Shown one piece after another: positions 7,664 through 13,907 of a stretch of DNA of 14,771 nucleotides (positions are counted from its first letter, which is position 1; every line of letters starts with the position of its first letter). The DNA comes from Acidithiobacillus sp. GTDB lineage: Bacteria > Pseudomonadota > Gammaproteobacteria > Acidithiobacillales > Acidithiobacillaceae. The notes under the pieces were generated by a model. That model worked only from the letters and a program-made list of their open reading frames with translations. It searched no databases and was not told the origin of the DNA. The position numbers and the translations under genes were made by a program. The DNA is taken from NCBI GenBank assembly GCA_028065135.1, contig JAPTWR010000172.1, forward strand, positions 1 to 14,771, written 5' to 3'.

Positions 7664-8452
7664 GTGCAGGTAACCGATAAGGCATACACGGAGCATCAGG
7701 TATTCGCTGAACTTGATCGATATGCGAAGTTCTATAAGCAATTAGCTATGTCAGTATTCCAGTTCGTACCGATGGGTACAAAAGCCATCTGCAACATCAA
7801 CACCTACGTTTACTCATCCATGCAGGGCACAGTTGAGTCGATTAAAATCATCCTTCTTTCCGGGCGTATCAATGACGCATACGCTTTGCTCCGGAAGTAC
7901 TACGATTCGGCAGTAATTAACGTTTATTCAAATCTTTACCTGAAAGATAACTTTAGCATCGAAAAATTTATCGTTGAGAAAATTAACAACTGGCTTCAGA
8001 GTAAAGAAAAGCTCCCAGATTACCGAGTGATGTCTCAATACATAAGAGCGTCAGAAAGGCTCAAACCGATTAACGACTTGTTATACGGAGATGACAAATA
8101 CAAACGCCTGCGCGACAGATGTAATGATCATACGCACTACAACTTCTATCGCCATGTGATGCTCAATGACAACGAGATTCATATAGAGAACCGCGGCCAG
8201 TTGCTTGAAAGGTTTAGAAGAGATACGCAAGATATATTTACGTTTCACCTCGGATATGTCTTTTTCTTAAACGACCATTACATGATGTCCAGCGATCATC
8301 TGGACGCACTTGAGTGCGGCATGCAGCCAGAGGAGAACTCCCAGTATTGGGTCGCGCCATTTATTCAAGACATTTTCCGCGAAGTCATTACTCCGGAGCG
8401 CCCTGACATCACAGCCACTATCAAGGCGAACTCTGCGATGCAACTCTCATGA
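7664..8452 (+). CDS. Unknown helical protein, possible HEPN-type RNase; cassette-like gene
   Basis: A 262-residue product starting at GTG, with AAGGA 8 nt upstream. It is predicted mostly helical and soluble. SGRINDAYALLRKYYDS (66-82) resembles the helix seen in DUF5677-like and other HEPN-related proteins, and RDRCNDHTH (150-158) supplies R-x5-H pairs (R150/H156, R152/H158), the spacing of the HEPN RNase motif. The family name is uncertain; HEPN is inferred from this motif and the helical layout only. The gene is clearly more AT-rich than the operon before it. An attC-like site begins 10 bp after its stop, so it may be a captured integron cassette. A role as an RNA-cutting defence or toxin protein is possible but unproven. 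Confidence 0.7.
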   Translation: MQVTDKAYTEHQVFAELDRYAKFYKQLAMSVFQFVPMGTKAICNINTYVYSSMQGTVESIKIILLSGRINDAYALLRKYYDSAVINVYSNLYLKDNFSIEKFIVEKINNWLQSKEKLPDYRVMSQYIRASERLKPINDLLYGDDKYKRLRDRCNDHTHYNFYRHVMLNDNEIHIENRGQLLERFRRDTQDIFTFHLGYVFFLNDHYMMSSDHLDALECGMQPEENSQYWVAPFIQDIFREVITPERPDITATIKANSAMQLS

Positions 8453-8462
8453 GCGATTTGAG

Positions 8463-8537
8463 GCCTAACCCAACGCTCCAGCAGACAAGCGCCGGCGGCG
8501 GTTTCGCCCGCTTGCGGCTTCAGCTAGCACGTTAGTC
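8463..8537 (+). repeat. attC-like (59-base element) site, degenerate
   Basis: Starts 10 bp after the preceding stop with GCCTAAC (R'' core, fits RYYYAAC) followed by CCAACGCTCCAGCAGAC, common in attC sites. It has a central hairpin (AAGCG ... GGCG-GTTT-CGCC ... CGCTT, 8487-8513) and ends with a partly matching L' (CGGCTTCAGC) and GTTAGTC. The last core differs from GTTRRRY at one base. The 75-bp length is normal. No integrase or attI is in the window. Confidence 0.55.
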
Positions 8538-8619
8538 TGTCAAACAGCGCCCCATATTGAACAGTTTCTGGCTGAAATCAGCAGCATGATTGACCAGGTT
8601 AACAAAAAAATAGGAAATC

Positions 8620-8636
8620 CCCCGGCTCTGCCGGGG
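8620..8636 (+). repeat. Left-end hairpin of the IS200-like element
   Basis: CCCCGGC-TCT-GCCGGGG is a perfect 7-bp stem with a 3-nt loop. Its stem shares CCGGC with the right-end hairpin, as expected if TnpA recognises both. Confidence 0.7.
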
Positions 8637-8719
8637 TGACAGTAGATGTTTGACATATAGTGGAGTCCATCGGAGAACCGACGCTGTGAGCCGCCAAGCA
8701 CACGACGAAGGAGATACCG

Positions 8720-9151
8720 ATGGACGAAGGATTGAGCCTAAGGCACAGCAGGTGGGAGTGCAAATATCACCTAGTATTTATTCCGAAGTGCCGACGTAGG
8801 GTGTTGTACGGTCAGTTACGGAATGATCTTGGGGAGGTATTTCGGGCCCTGGCGCGGCATAAGGAAAGCCGGATAGAAGAAGGGCATCTGATGGTGGACC
8901 ATGTCCATATGCTGATTTCGATACCGCCGAAATACGCGGTGTCGAGTGTGGTGGGTTACATCAATGGCAAGAGCGCGATCCATATAGCGCGGACTTACGG
9001 TGAACGGAAGCGTAATTTCGTGGGCCAGCATTTTTGGGCGCGTGGGTATTTTGTTTCGACGGTGGGTAGAGATGAGGCGATGATTCGGGATTATATTCGC
9101 CATCAGGAGAAAGAGGATGAACGAGTGGATCAGTTGAACATATGGGGCTGA
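8720..9151 (+). CDS. tnpA: IS200 transposase, Y1 HUH single-strand DNA transposase
   Basis: A full-length 143-residue TnpA. It has the metal-binding HUH motif HVH at 61-63 (MVDHVHMLISIPPK) and the catalytic tyrosine at 125 (RDYIRHQEKED), in the usual C-terminal helix. The enzyme acts as a dimer, cutting and joining single-stranded DNA at the hairpin-marked ends. ATG at 8720 has AAGGAG 6 nt upstream. The long leader between the left hairpin and the start contains further short complementary stretches; in IS200 such leaders limit translation. No frameshift or missing catalytic residue is seen, so the gene is probably functional. A terminator-like hairpin follows at 9184. Confidence 0.93.
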   Translation: MDEGLSLRHSRWECKYHLVFIPKCRRRVLYGQLRNDLGEVFRALARHKESRIEEGHLMVDHVHMLISIPPKYAVSSVVGYINGKSAIHIARTYGERKRNFVGQHFWARGYFVSTVGRDEAMIRDYIRHQEKEDERVDQLNIWG

Positions 9152-9183
9152 TTCGGGCCACCCTGTGGTGGCGCCAAAGCTGA

Positions 9184-9207
9184 GGGGCCGCGTTAGCGTC
9201 CCCGTTT
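9184..9207 (+). terminator. Rho-independent terminator after tnpA
   Basis: GGGG-C-CGC-GTTA-GCG-T-CCCC forms a stem with one mismatch and a 4-nt loop, followed by GTTTT. It lies 33 bp after the tnpA stop. A second perfect hairpin (AGCCGCT-TTG-AGCGGCT, 9210-9226) follows directly. Confidence 0.55.
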
Positions 9208-9236
9208 TAAGCCGCTTTGAGCGGCTCACGAACTAA

Positions 9237-9259
9237 AGCTCCCGGCTTTGCCGGGAGCT
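9237..9259 (+). repeat. Right-end hairpin of the IS200-like element
   Basis: AGCTCCCGGC-TTT-GCCGGGAGCT is a perfect 10-bp stem with a 3-nt loop, matching the expected position of the right-end TnpA-binding hairpin a few bases inside the element's end. Confidence 0.7.
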
Positions 9260-9262
9260 ATT

Positions 9263-9745
9263 TACTCGATTGGCTCTTCGATGTTTTGAGTGGGTGGGAT
9301 GGAGACCGCAGACCATGCTTCTGGGGCCGCGCCAATCACTGGTCAACTACTGTCCGCGTCGATCATCCCACAACTTCTAGGTAAAGCATTGGCGCGTAAT
9401 AACATGGTTACCAACGATATTTTTGGCCTACAAGGTGAGTATCGGGGTCAGTTCACGGTCTCCATATGACGTCCTACTCACCCCTTACCTGGTCCCATGG
9501 GGACCGGATCTACCCACTCGATCTGTCGAGGAGCCACTCGATTGCCCATGCCCAGTATTTCCGATGTCGCGTCAATGGGTTGCAATGTCGACAGGCCCTC
9601 GGATAGGTGATCAGTATTTGGTGCGGATGGTTGATGAGGTGTTAGCGCTGATTGACATTCATAAGCATTTAAAATTTGAGATCAGGTTGCGGCCCGTTAG
9701 GGCCGTAGCGCCTATGGCGAGTTGCTATGCGCATTCGCACGTTTT
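9263..9745. other. No firm gene; two abutting plus-strand frames that may be a decayed gene
   Basis: An open frame 9299-9469 (56 codons from ATG, ending in EYRGQFTVSI) is overlapped in the next frame by one open from 9381 into the following gene (SPYDVLLTPYLVPWG ... QYLVRMVDEVLALIDIHKHL). Together they could be one gene split by a frameshift near 9440-9465. I recognise neither, no good ribosome site is seen, and the second frame's tail is antisense to the 9746-10591 gene. A hairpin lies at 9690-9705. Confidence 0.3.
9690..9705. terminator. Hairpin downstream of the TIR/NDT-like gene
   Basis: CGGCCC-GTTA-GGGCCG is a perfect 6-bp stem with a 4-nt loop, about 40 nt past the stop of the minus-strand gene. 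No T run follows on either strand, so it is at best a weak terminator or an RNA-stabilising structure. Confidence 0.35.
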
Positions 9746-10591
9746 CTACTGGCCGATTACCGTTTGTATCCGCGACGCGATGGCATCAGATAGCACCGAA
9801 GGTCCTTGCGCATTGTTGAGGTACTTAACATAACGAATGTGCCTAAGGTCAAATGGCACATCATCTTGAGACTGCGCAATCAGTATTACTTCCTTTCCAA
9901 GTGCATGCGCAATGCCAGCCTCATAGAACACGTTGGGATTTTTGCTTGAAAGATCACATATCACAACTCGCGCTCTGGCGATCAGGTTCACAATGTCTTG
10001 TATTACGTAGTGATGTTCCCAGAAGTTGTCTGCGCGCATTGGCTTGAGCCCAAGGGAGTTTACCGCTGACTGTATTGCTGCGTAAACTGGATCGAATTCC
10101 GCTGCAAACGGCATCATTATTGAAACGAGGCTTGGCTGAGGCTGATGTATGGCCTCAAGACTAAAGACTTGAGAGGCGGGTTGAGCCTTTTGCTGATTCA
10201 TTAACAAGAACTTGAAGAGGTCTGCTTGCTTTACTTCCCAATGCGTATGTGTGAGGGCGTTCCTGCTAATGCCGAGCTGTGACGCAAAGCTTTCGATGTC
10301 CTCGTTCGGTATTGGTTTGATGCCGTTTTCGGCGACGTATTGGATAGCGGTTTCCGTTGGTCCCTGCACAACGGAGGTTATATTGACGACACGAGCTAAT
10401 TGCGGACCATCGCCGCCTACTTCGGTCATGAGGAGTGCAGGGAATCTGCTGACCTTAGTGGCATCAAGCCGTCCGCCCTCGTTCAGGACGAGCTGTCCGG
10501 GCTCCTCGTCAGATTTAATGTAGATCCGACGATTTGAGATAGACCCACCACCATCAGGCCAACCGCTATATGCCACAAGCAGATGAAACAT
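9746..10591 (-). CDS. Protein with C-terminal TIR/nucleoside 2-deoxyribosyltransferase-like domain
   Basis: A 281-residue protein. The N-terminal 150 residues are of unknown fold. Residues 155-258 form a Rossmann-like domain: VSIMMPF (156-162), PMRAD (184-188), IQDIVNLIARARVVICDLS (197-215) and NPNVFYEAGIAHALGK (218-233), ending in PFDLRHIRYVKY. The CDLS...NPNVFYE pattern, with E224 as candidate catalytic Glu, is that of the NDT/TIR-like fold that cleaves N-glycosidic bonds and includes NAD-cleaving immune effectors. Which branch it belongs to I cannot say from sequence reading. An in-frame TAA four codons before the ATG fixes the start; GAGGA lies just upstream. It lies 96 nt after the 179-residue gene on the same strand, so the two may be co-transcribed. 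Soluble; no membrane segment seen. Confidence 0.78.
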   Translation of the reverse strand: MFHLLVAYSGWPDGGGSISNRRIYIKSDEEPGQLVLNEGGRLDATKVSRFPALLMTEVGGDGPQLARVVNITSVVQGPTETAIQYVAENGIKPIPNEDIESFASQLGISRNALTHTHWEVKQADLFKFLLMNQQKAQPASQVFSLEAIHQPQPSLVSIMMPFAAEFDPVYAAIQSAVNSLGLKPMRADNFWEHHYVIQDIVNLIARARVVICDLSSKNPNVFYEAGIAHALGKEVILIAQSQDDVPFDLRHIRYVKYLNNAQGPSVLSDAIASRIQTVIGQ

Positions 10592-10687
10592 CCAAAGTCC
10601 TCGTTATTATTGATTCGCCTGCACCAATGGAAACATCTTACGGCAGAGAGGAATGGCTGCTTCTGCTGCCCTGCCGCCGTTGCAGCG

Positions 10688-11227
10688 TTATAAATTCTCT
10701 TGCAGTTTTTGATGAATGGCATAACGCCACTTCTTTAGATAAGGAATGCAGCTACGTAATGAAAGCTCTTTCTCGTCACACAACTCAGCCAACAAATCGC
10801 TTAACAAATAGCAAGAAGGGCCTTCTTTAGAAATTATCCGGTCAATAGTTTTCTGAGACCTGGCATCAAGTTCATCCATCCAGATATGCCATTCAGGACT
10901 GTGCTTCCAATAATTTCCAGCAGCATGCACTACCAGGGATATTGCCACGCCATTCTTGTTTTTAGGGCCGAGCTGTAGAGCTACCCCTTTGTCAATTCTT
11001 TTGTCTTGTAAAACGTCAGCCAAATACCGCTGCATCGCGCAAAATCCAGCGCCGATAAAGTACTCGCCTTTTTCACACAGGCCATCACTTTCAGGATCAA
11101 TAGAATGTTTAATCCTTAGGTTGATATCGGAAAGATTCTTATCTATCGAACAAAGTAGCTCTTCAAGATATGACAACTCTGCGTCCCCAAAGATAAGGTC
11201 ATTATGTTTTCCAGAAGTTATGTACAT
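10688..11227 (-). CDS. Conserved hypothetical protein, 179 aa
   Basis: Reads MYITSGKHNDLIFGDAELSY at the start, then a conserved-looking core, EYFIGAGFCAMQRYLADVLQ (54-73), LGPKNKNGVA and VVHAAGNYWKHSPEW (98-112). I have a general memory of similar proteins of unknown function in accessory DNA, with the same AxNYWKH core, but no function. It is probably helical and soluble, with no signal or membrane segment. The ribosome site is weak and the start uncertain. It starts 28 nt after the stop of the broken SpoIIAA-like gene and precedes the TIR/NDT-like gene, all on the minus strand, so an operon is possible. The gene is AT-richer than the flanking methylase and ssb genes. Confidence 0.68.
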   Translation of the reverse strand: MYITSGKHNDLIFGDAELSYLEELLCSIDKNLSDINLRIKHSIDPESDGLCEKGEYFIGAGFCAMQRYLADVLQDKRIDKGVALQLGPKNKNGVAISLVVHAAGNYWKHSPEWHIWMDELDARSQKTIDRIISKEGPSCYLLSDLLAELCDEKELSLRSCIPYLKKWRYAIHQKLQENL

Positions 11228-11254
11228 AGGTACTGTTTCCGGTTGTGTTGAGAG

Positions 11255-11615
11255 TTAGGCCGCAATCCACTGCTCAGCATCAGATTGCTCTTCATTCGAG
11301 AACACCTTGACCAGCCCGGCAGCAGAAACGCAAACATTCGCATCGCATTGGCGACCCAGTGAACGTCCGTCACGACTGGGAGTCGCTCCCACGCCTTCAA
11401 GTGCGCGAGCCCAAGTTTGGCGTCATCCCACATAGCTCCAGTGGTGAAGCCCTCGAAATCTGGGTGAGTTGATAGAGCACTCGTATCCGCTTGTGCTTCT
11501 GGAGCGCTGCATCAAGGGCATGGATGAGGACTGTTTCATAGGCTTTCGCATCGATTTGACCAGAAGCGCTGACGCCAACTATATGCTTAGGAAGATTGCT
11601 TAGTAGCTTCATCAT
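11255..11615 (-). pseudogene. SpoIIAA-like (STAS-type) protein gene with two frameshifts
   Basis: Three frames join into one recognisable protein of about 120 residues. The first, from ATG at 11615 with AAGGAAA upstream, is MMKLLSNLPKHIVGVSASGQ ... RIRVLYQL. The second, entered at about 11461-11464, is DFEGFTTGAMWDDAKLGLAH ... NAMRMFAFLLPG. The third, entered at about 11311-11320, is VKVFSNEEQSDAEQWIAA and ends at TAA. This is the SpoIIAA-like family (PF11964), STAS-fold proteins of unclear role common in proteobacteria. The first break looks like loss of one C in a CCC run (TPDFEG expected), the second a small deletion in PGE. Sequencing error could mimic either; two in one gene favour real decay. 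Confidence 0.8.
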
Positions 11616-11995
11616 GGCGAATTTCCTTTCTGTAAGGAAAGAGAATCGACCGCAGAGCGGGGAAAACGCGGCGGCCCATCGCGTTGAACGTAAATTCGAC
11701 AGCATTGAGAATGCAGCGTGACATTCCAAACTGTATTATAACGTCCCCTTGCCATCCTCGGTTACAAGCAGCTGTTACTTGCCAATATTACTCGTCCCCA
11801 GGCCTCACGGTAAGAACCGCTTCCGCTGCACTGCCGCCGTTGAGCCTACTGGTTGTCAACAAACAGACTGCGTGTGGAAATTCATTACCGCAAGTTTTTT
11901 AGACCCTGCCTCGCAACAGCGCCCCTGCCTTTCTCCTTGCCTTCAGTGCTGCGTAAATCTGGCCATAGGACTCGCACCTATGAAGTAATTTACTG
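11616..11995. other. Non-coding stretch upstream of the SpoIIAA-like relic
   Basis: I see no gene here on either strand. On the minus strand a TATAAT lies at about 11732-11737, without a good -35 partner, and could have driven the broken gene. A CATAGG-N7-CCTATG inverted repeat lies at 11964-11982. The frames are short and lack ribosome sites. Confidence 0.4.
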
Positions 11996-12118
11996 CTAGT
12001 CGGACCAGGCGAGCCATGCCCCCACCACCAGCACGACAACCATAAAACCCAGCCACAGTCTCGCGTAGCCATCGCGAGATATAGGAGTTGTGCCGGGGCG
12101 ATCGCGGGTGCGAGTGAT
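11996..12118 (-). other. Fragment encoding a single transmembrane helix
   Basis: An open frame of about 40 codons with no good start: an in-frame TGA lies just upstream and the only ATG is inside the helix. It ends DGYARLWLGFMVVVLVVGAW then LAWSD and a stop. This looks like the C-terminal end of a small inner-membrane protein whose start was lost or is in another frame. It directly follows the broken gene at 12137-12520. Confidence 0.3.
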
Positions 12119-12136
12119 TCAAATTTCGCCCCCTGG

Positions 12137-12520
12137 TTAGTTGTTGTTGGTACTACCTTTATAAAACATCTCTCCGGCCGCCGCCAGAGCGAGTGGGCCG
12201 GTATGGGATTCTCCAGCAGATATAAAATGCGACTAGCGCCATTCTGGCGAACTCACACACTCCGGGCGCAGCGCCTTGATGGCCTGCTCCACCGGTACTG
12301 GCACTGCGGGGGATTTAGGGTAGATCCGAGCGGTAATACCTACGCCGTGCGGGGCATGAATCAGCTCTATGGAAATGTTCTTCCTTGAAGACCGGCAGAT
12401 CAGGGGTTGACGCAGGCGGGACCACCTGAATGCCAGAGTCTGAGCAAGTTCCGCCCCCCTCAGAACCGCACTCGCGGAAGCCGCCAGCGAGGTTGACAGG
12501 TGGTTTCCGCCTTGGTGATG
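12137..12520 (-). pseudogene. Broken gene of unknown family (frameshift plus in-frame TAG)
   Basis: One frame reads SDSGIQVVPPASTPDLPVFKE. A one-step shift near 12380 continues it as NISIELIHAPHGVGITARIY ... VPVEQAIKALRPECVSSPEWR to a TAG at 12233-12235. Beyond the TAG the same frame runs on as SHFISAGESHTGPLALAAAGEMFYKGSTNNN to TAA at 12137. The protein-like composition on both sides of the breaks suggests one decayed gene, its start lost in or near the ssb end. I do not recognise it. The upper limit is approximate and overlaps the ssb tail in another frame. Confidence 0.4.
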
Positions 12521-12954
12521 AAGGGAATATCGTCGTCAAATTCCTCCATCGGTGCAGCCCCCATGTCCCCGCCGCCCCCACCACCATGCTGTGGCGCTGG
12601 AGTGCCACCGTCGGCCCCGTCGCGGCGCCCACCAATCAACTGAAGCCGGTCGCCCACGATCTCCGTGGAATATCGCTCCTGACCGTCCTTATCGGTCCAT
12701 TTTCTGGTGCGGATACGTCCCTCGATGTACGCCTGGCTCCCCTTGCGAAGATATTCTCCAGCGACTTCTGCCGTCCTCGCGAAGAGTGCAACGCGGTGCC
12801 ACTCGGTGCGCTCCTGGCGGTTGCCGTCCCGATCCTTGTAGGACTCCGACGTGGCGATGGTCATATTGGCGACCGCCGTCCCATCTGGCATGTACCGCAT
12901 CTCCGGGTCTCGCCCCAGATGGCCCAACAAGATCACTTTATTCACTCCTGCCAT
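12460..12954 (-). CDS. ssb: Single-stranded DNA-binding protein with an extended C-terminus
   Basis: A 164-residue SSB with an OB fold in residues 1-110: [18 protein letters not shown] (4-21), [10 protein letters not shown] (52-61), [15 protein letters not shown] (72-86). A Gly-rich linker and the acidic tip EFDDDIPF (138-145) follow. It coats single-stranded DNA and recruits repair and replication proteins through the tip. The ATG at 12954 follows AAGGAGAAAGTC and matches the family start; the open frame reaches further up to 13047 but that part is not SSB-like. Oddly, the tip is not terminal: 19 residues (ITKAETTC ... PRVRF) follow before the stop, probably because sequence after the tip was replaced or the stop lost. 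It lies 62 nt after the dam-like gene on the same strand. Confidence 0.92.
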   Translation of the reverse strand: MAGVNKVILLGHLGRDPEMRYMPDGTAVANMTIATSESYKDRDGNRQERTEWHRVALFARTAEVAGEYLRKGSQAYIEGRIRTRKWTDKDGQERYSTEIVGDRLQLIGGRRDGADGGTPAPQHGGGGGGDMGAAPMEEFDDDIPFITKAETTCQPRWRLPRVRF

Positions 12955-12975
12955 GACTTTCTCCTTGAGAGATGA

Positions 12976-12998
12976 CGAACCGTTCTTTTTTCGGTTCG
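12976..12998 (-). promoter_or_regulatory. Hairpin in the ssb leader
   Basis: CGAACCG and CGGTTCG form a perfect 7-bp inverted repeat with a 9-nt loop, between the dam-like stop and the ssb ribosome site. No T run follows, so a terminator is unlikely. It could be an operator or an RNA structure protecting or separating the ssb message. Confidence 0.4.
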
Positions 12999-13016
12999 GT
13001 ATAGATCGGGAGTGGG

Positions 13017-13907
13017 TCACACTGCGCACAGATCCAACAGGGAACACTGGCGCGGAGCATGCCGCTCATACCACTGCGTAAGGCGCGGATTCATCCAGAT
13101 CCTTTCTGTCCGATCTCGATCAATATCTTCACCGGCTTGCCCTGACCGGTTCGCGTGACAGGAGTGGGCAAAATCCACAAAGAACCATCCTTGCCCGGAT
13201 TCCAAATGATCCGAATATAAATCACTGGGATAGCCAGAAATCGCGACATAGGCATCACATGCGCAGAGCACTCGAAGCAGGTTTTCGTGATCCTGGTCAC
13301 TCATCTCATCGGCATATTGCCCGTCTCTGCGGGTAGCCTGGAGATAAGGCGGGTCACAGTAGATGACAGCGGATGGGCTATCGAATCTCCGGACCACCGC
13401 AATGGCATCATCGTTCTCGATCAGCGCATACCGCAGCCGATCCCGAACCAGTTGCAATTCCGAATCAATGACGGCGGCCATGGACCGAGCCTTATTGTCA
13501 AAAACCTTGGCAAAGGCCCACGCCGGGTTTTTGCGGGTGGACTCGGCGGCGAACGCGGATCTGGCGATATAGAAAAACCGGGCGGCGCGTTCGAGGTCTG
13601 GCAGGCTTGCCGGGTCCGGAATGGCCCGCCACTCATAAAACAGTTGGCGCGAGTAGGGGGTGTTCTGCAAATACCGGATCAATTCGTCTGTGCGGTCACG
13701 GAGCACGCGGAAGAAGGTCACGATCTCGCCATTGGCATCATTGATGACCTCGATGCCGGAGGGACGACGGGCAAAGAATACCGCCCCGCCGCCAAAGAAC
13801 GGTTCCACATAGGTCAGCTCCCGCGACGGCTCGGGAAGCCGGGCAAGAATCTGGTCAGCCAGTTTCCCCTTGCCGCCCAGCCAGGGGAATGGCGGATGTA
13901 CGCTCAT
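13017..13907 (-). CDS. D12-class (Dam-type) DNA adenine N6-methyltransferase
   Basis: A 296-residue alpha-class adenine methylase. [13 protein letters not shown] (6-18) is motif X and [14 protein letters not shown] (33-46) motif I, which bind SAM. The catalytic DPPY is at 185-188. The C-terminal part (RTERIWMNP) is of the usual form for the D12 family. Target probably a short sequence such as GATC, but that cannot be read from the protein. No restriction partner is next to it, so it is probably an orphan methylase as carried by phages and integrative elements. Its ATG overlaps the previous gene's stop (ATGA), showing translational coupling. The last ~15 residues (CSLLDLCAV) look unlike the family and may be an altered end. 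Confidence 0.9.
   Translation of the reverse strand: MSVHPPFPWLGGKGKLADQILARLPEPSRELTYVEPFFGGGAVFFARRPSGIEVINDANGEIVTFFRVLRDRTDELIRYLQNTPYSRQLFYEWRAIPDPASLPDLERAARFFYIARSAFAAESTRKNPAWAFAKVFDNKARSMAAVIDSELQLVRDRLRYALIENDDAIAVVRRFDSPSAVIYCDPPYLQATRRDGQYADEMSDQDHENLLRVLCACDAYVAISGYPSDLYSDHLESGQGWFFVDFAHSCHANRSGQAGEDIDRDRTERIWMNPRLTQWYERHAPRQCSLLDLCAV

Larger units (their letters stand above)
8603..9270 (+). mobile_element. IS200-type insertion sequence (IS200/IS605 family), tnpA only
   Basis: One intact Y1 transposase gene is flanked by subterminal hairpins at 8620-8636 and 9237-9259, the signature of IS200/IS605 elements, which move as single-stranded DNA and have no terminal inverted repeats or target duplication. 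There is no tnpB. The outer boundaries are estimated from the hairpins, to within about 10-15 bp. It sits just downstream of the attC-like site. Confidence 0.8.

Noticed and set aside
10635..10692. Possible 58-bp attC between the two minus-strand genes
   Set aside because: Length and position are right and a CGGCAG/CTGCCG stem exists, but both core sites (TTATAAC, GTAAGAT) miss the consensus and the arms pair poorly.
11254..11260. GTTAGGC integron core site
   Set aside because: It is the end of the SpoIIAA-like gene (GCG GCC TAA) and has no partner core within attC distance.
11964..11982. tRNA T-arm-like hairpin (CATAGG-ACTCGCA-CCTATG), possible att site
   Set aside because: Stem and loop sizes fit, but the loop differs from consensus and no acceptor, anticodon or D arm could be built around it.
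12955..13047. 31-codon N-terminal extension of ssb
   Set aside because: Lies before a strong ribosome site and includes the leader hairpin; SSB proteins start at MAGVNKV-like sequence.
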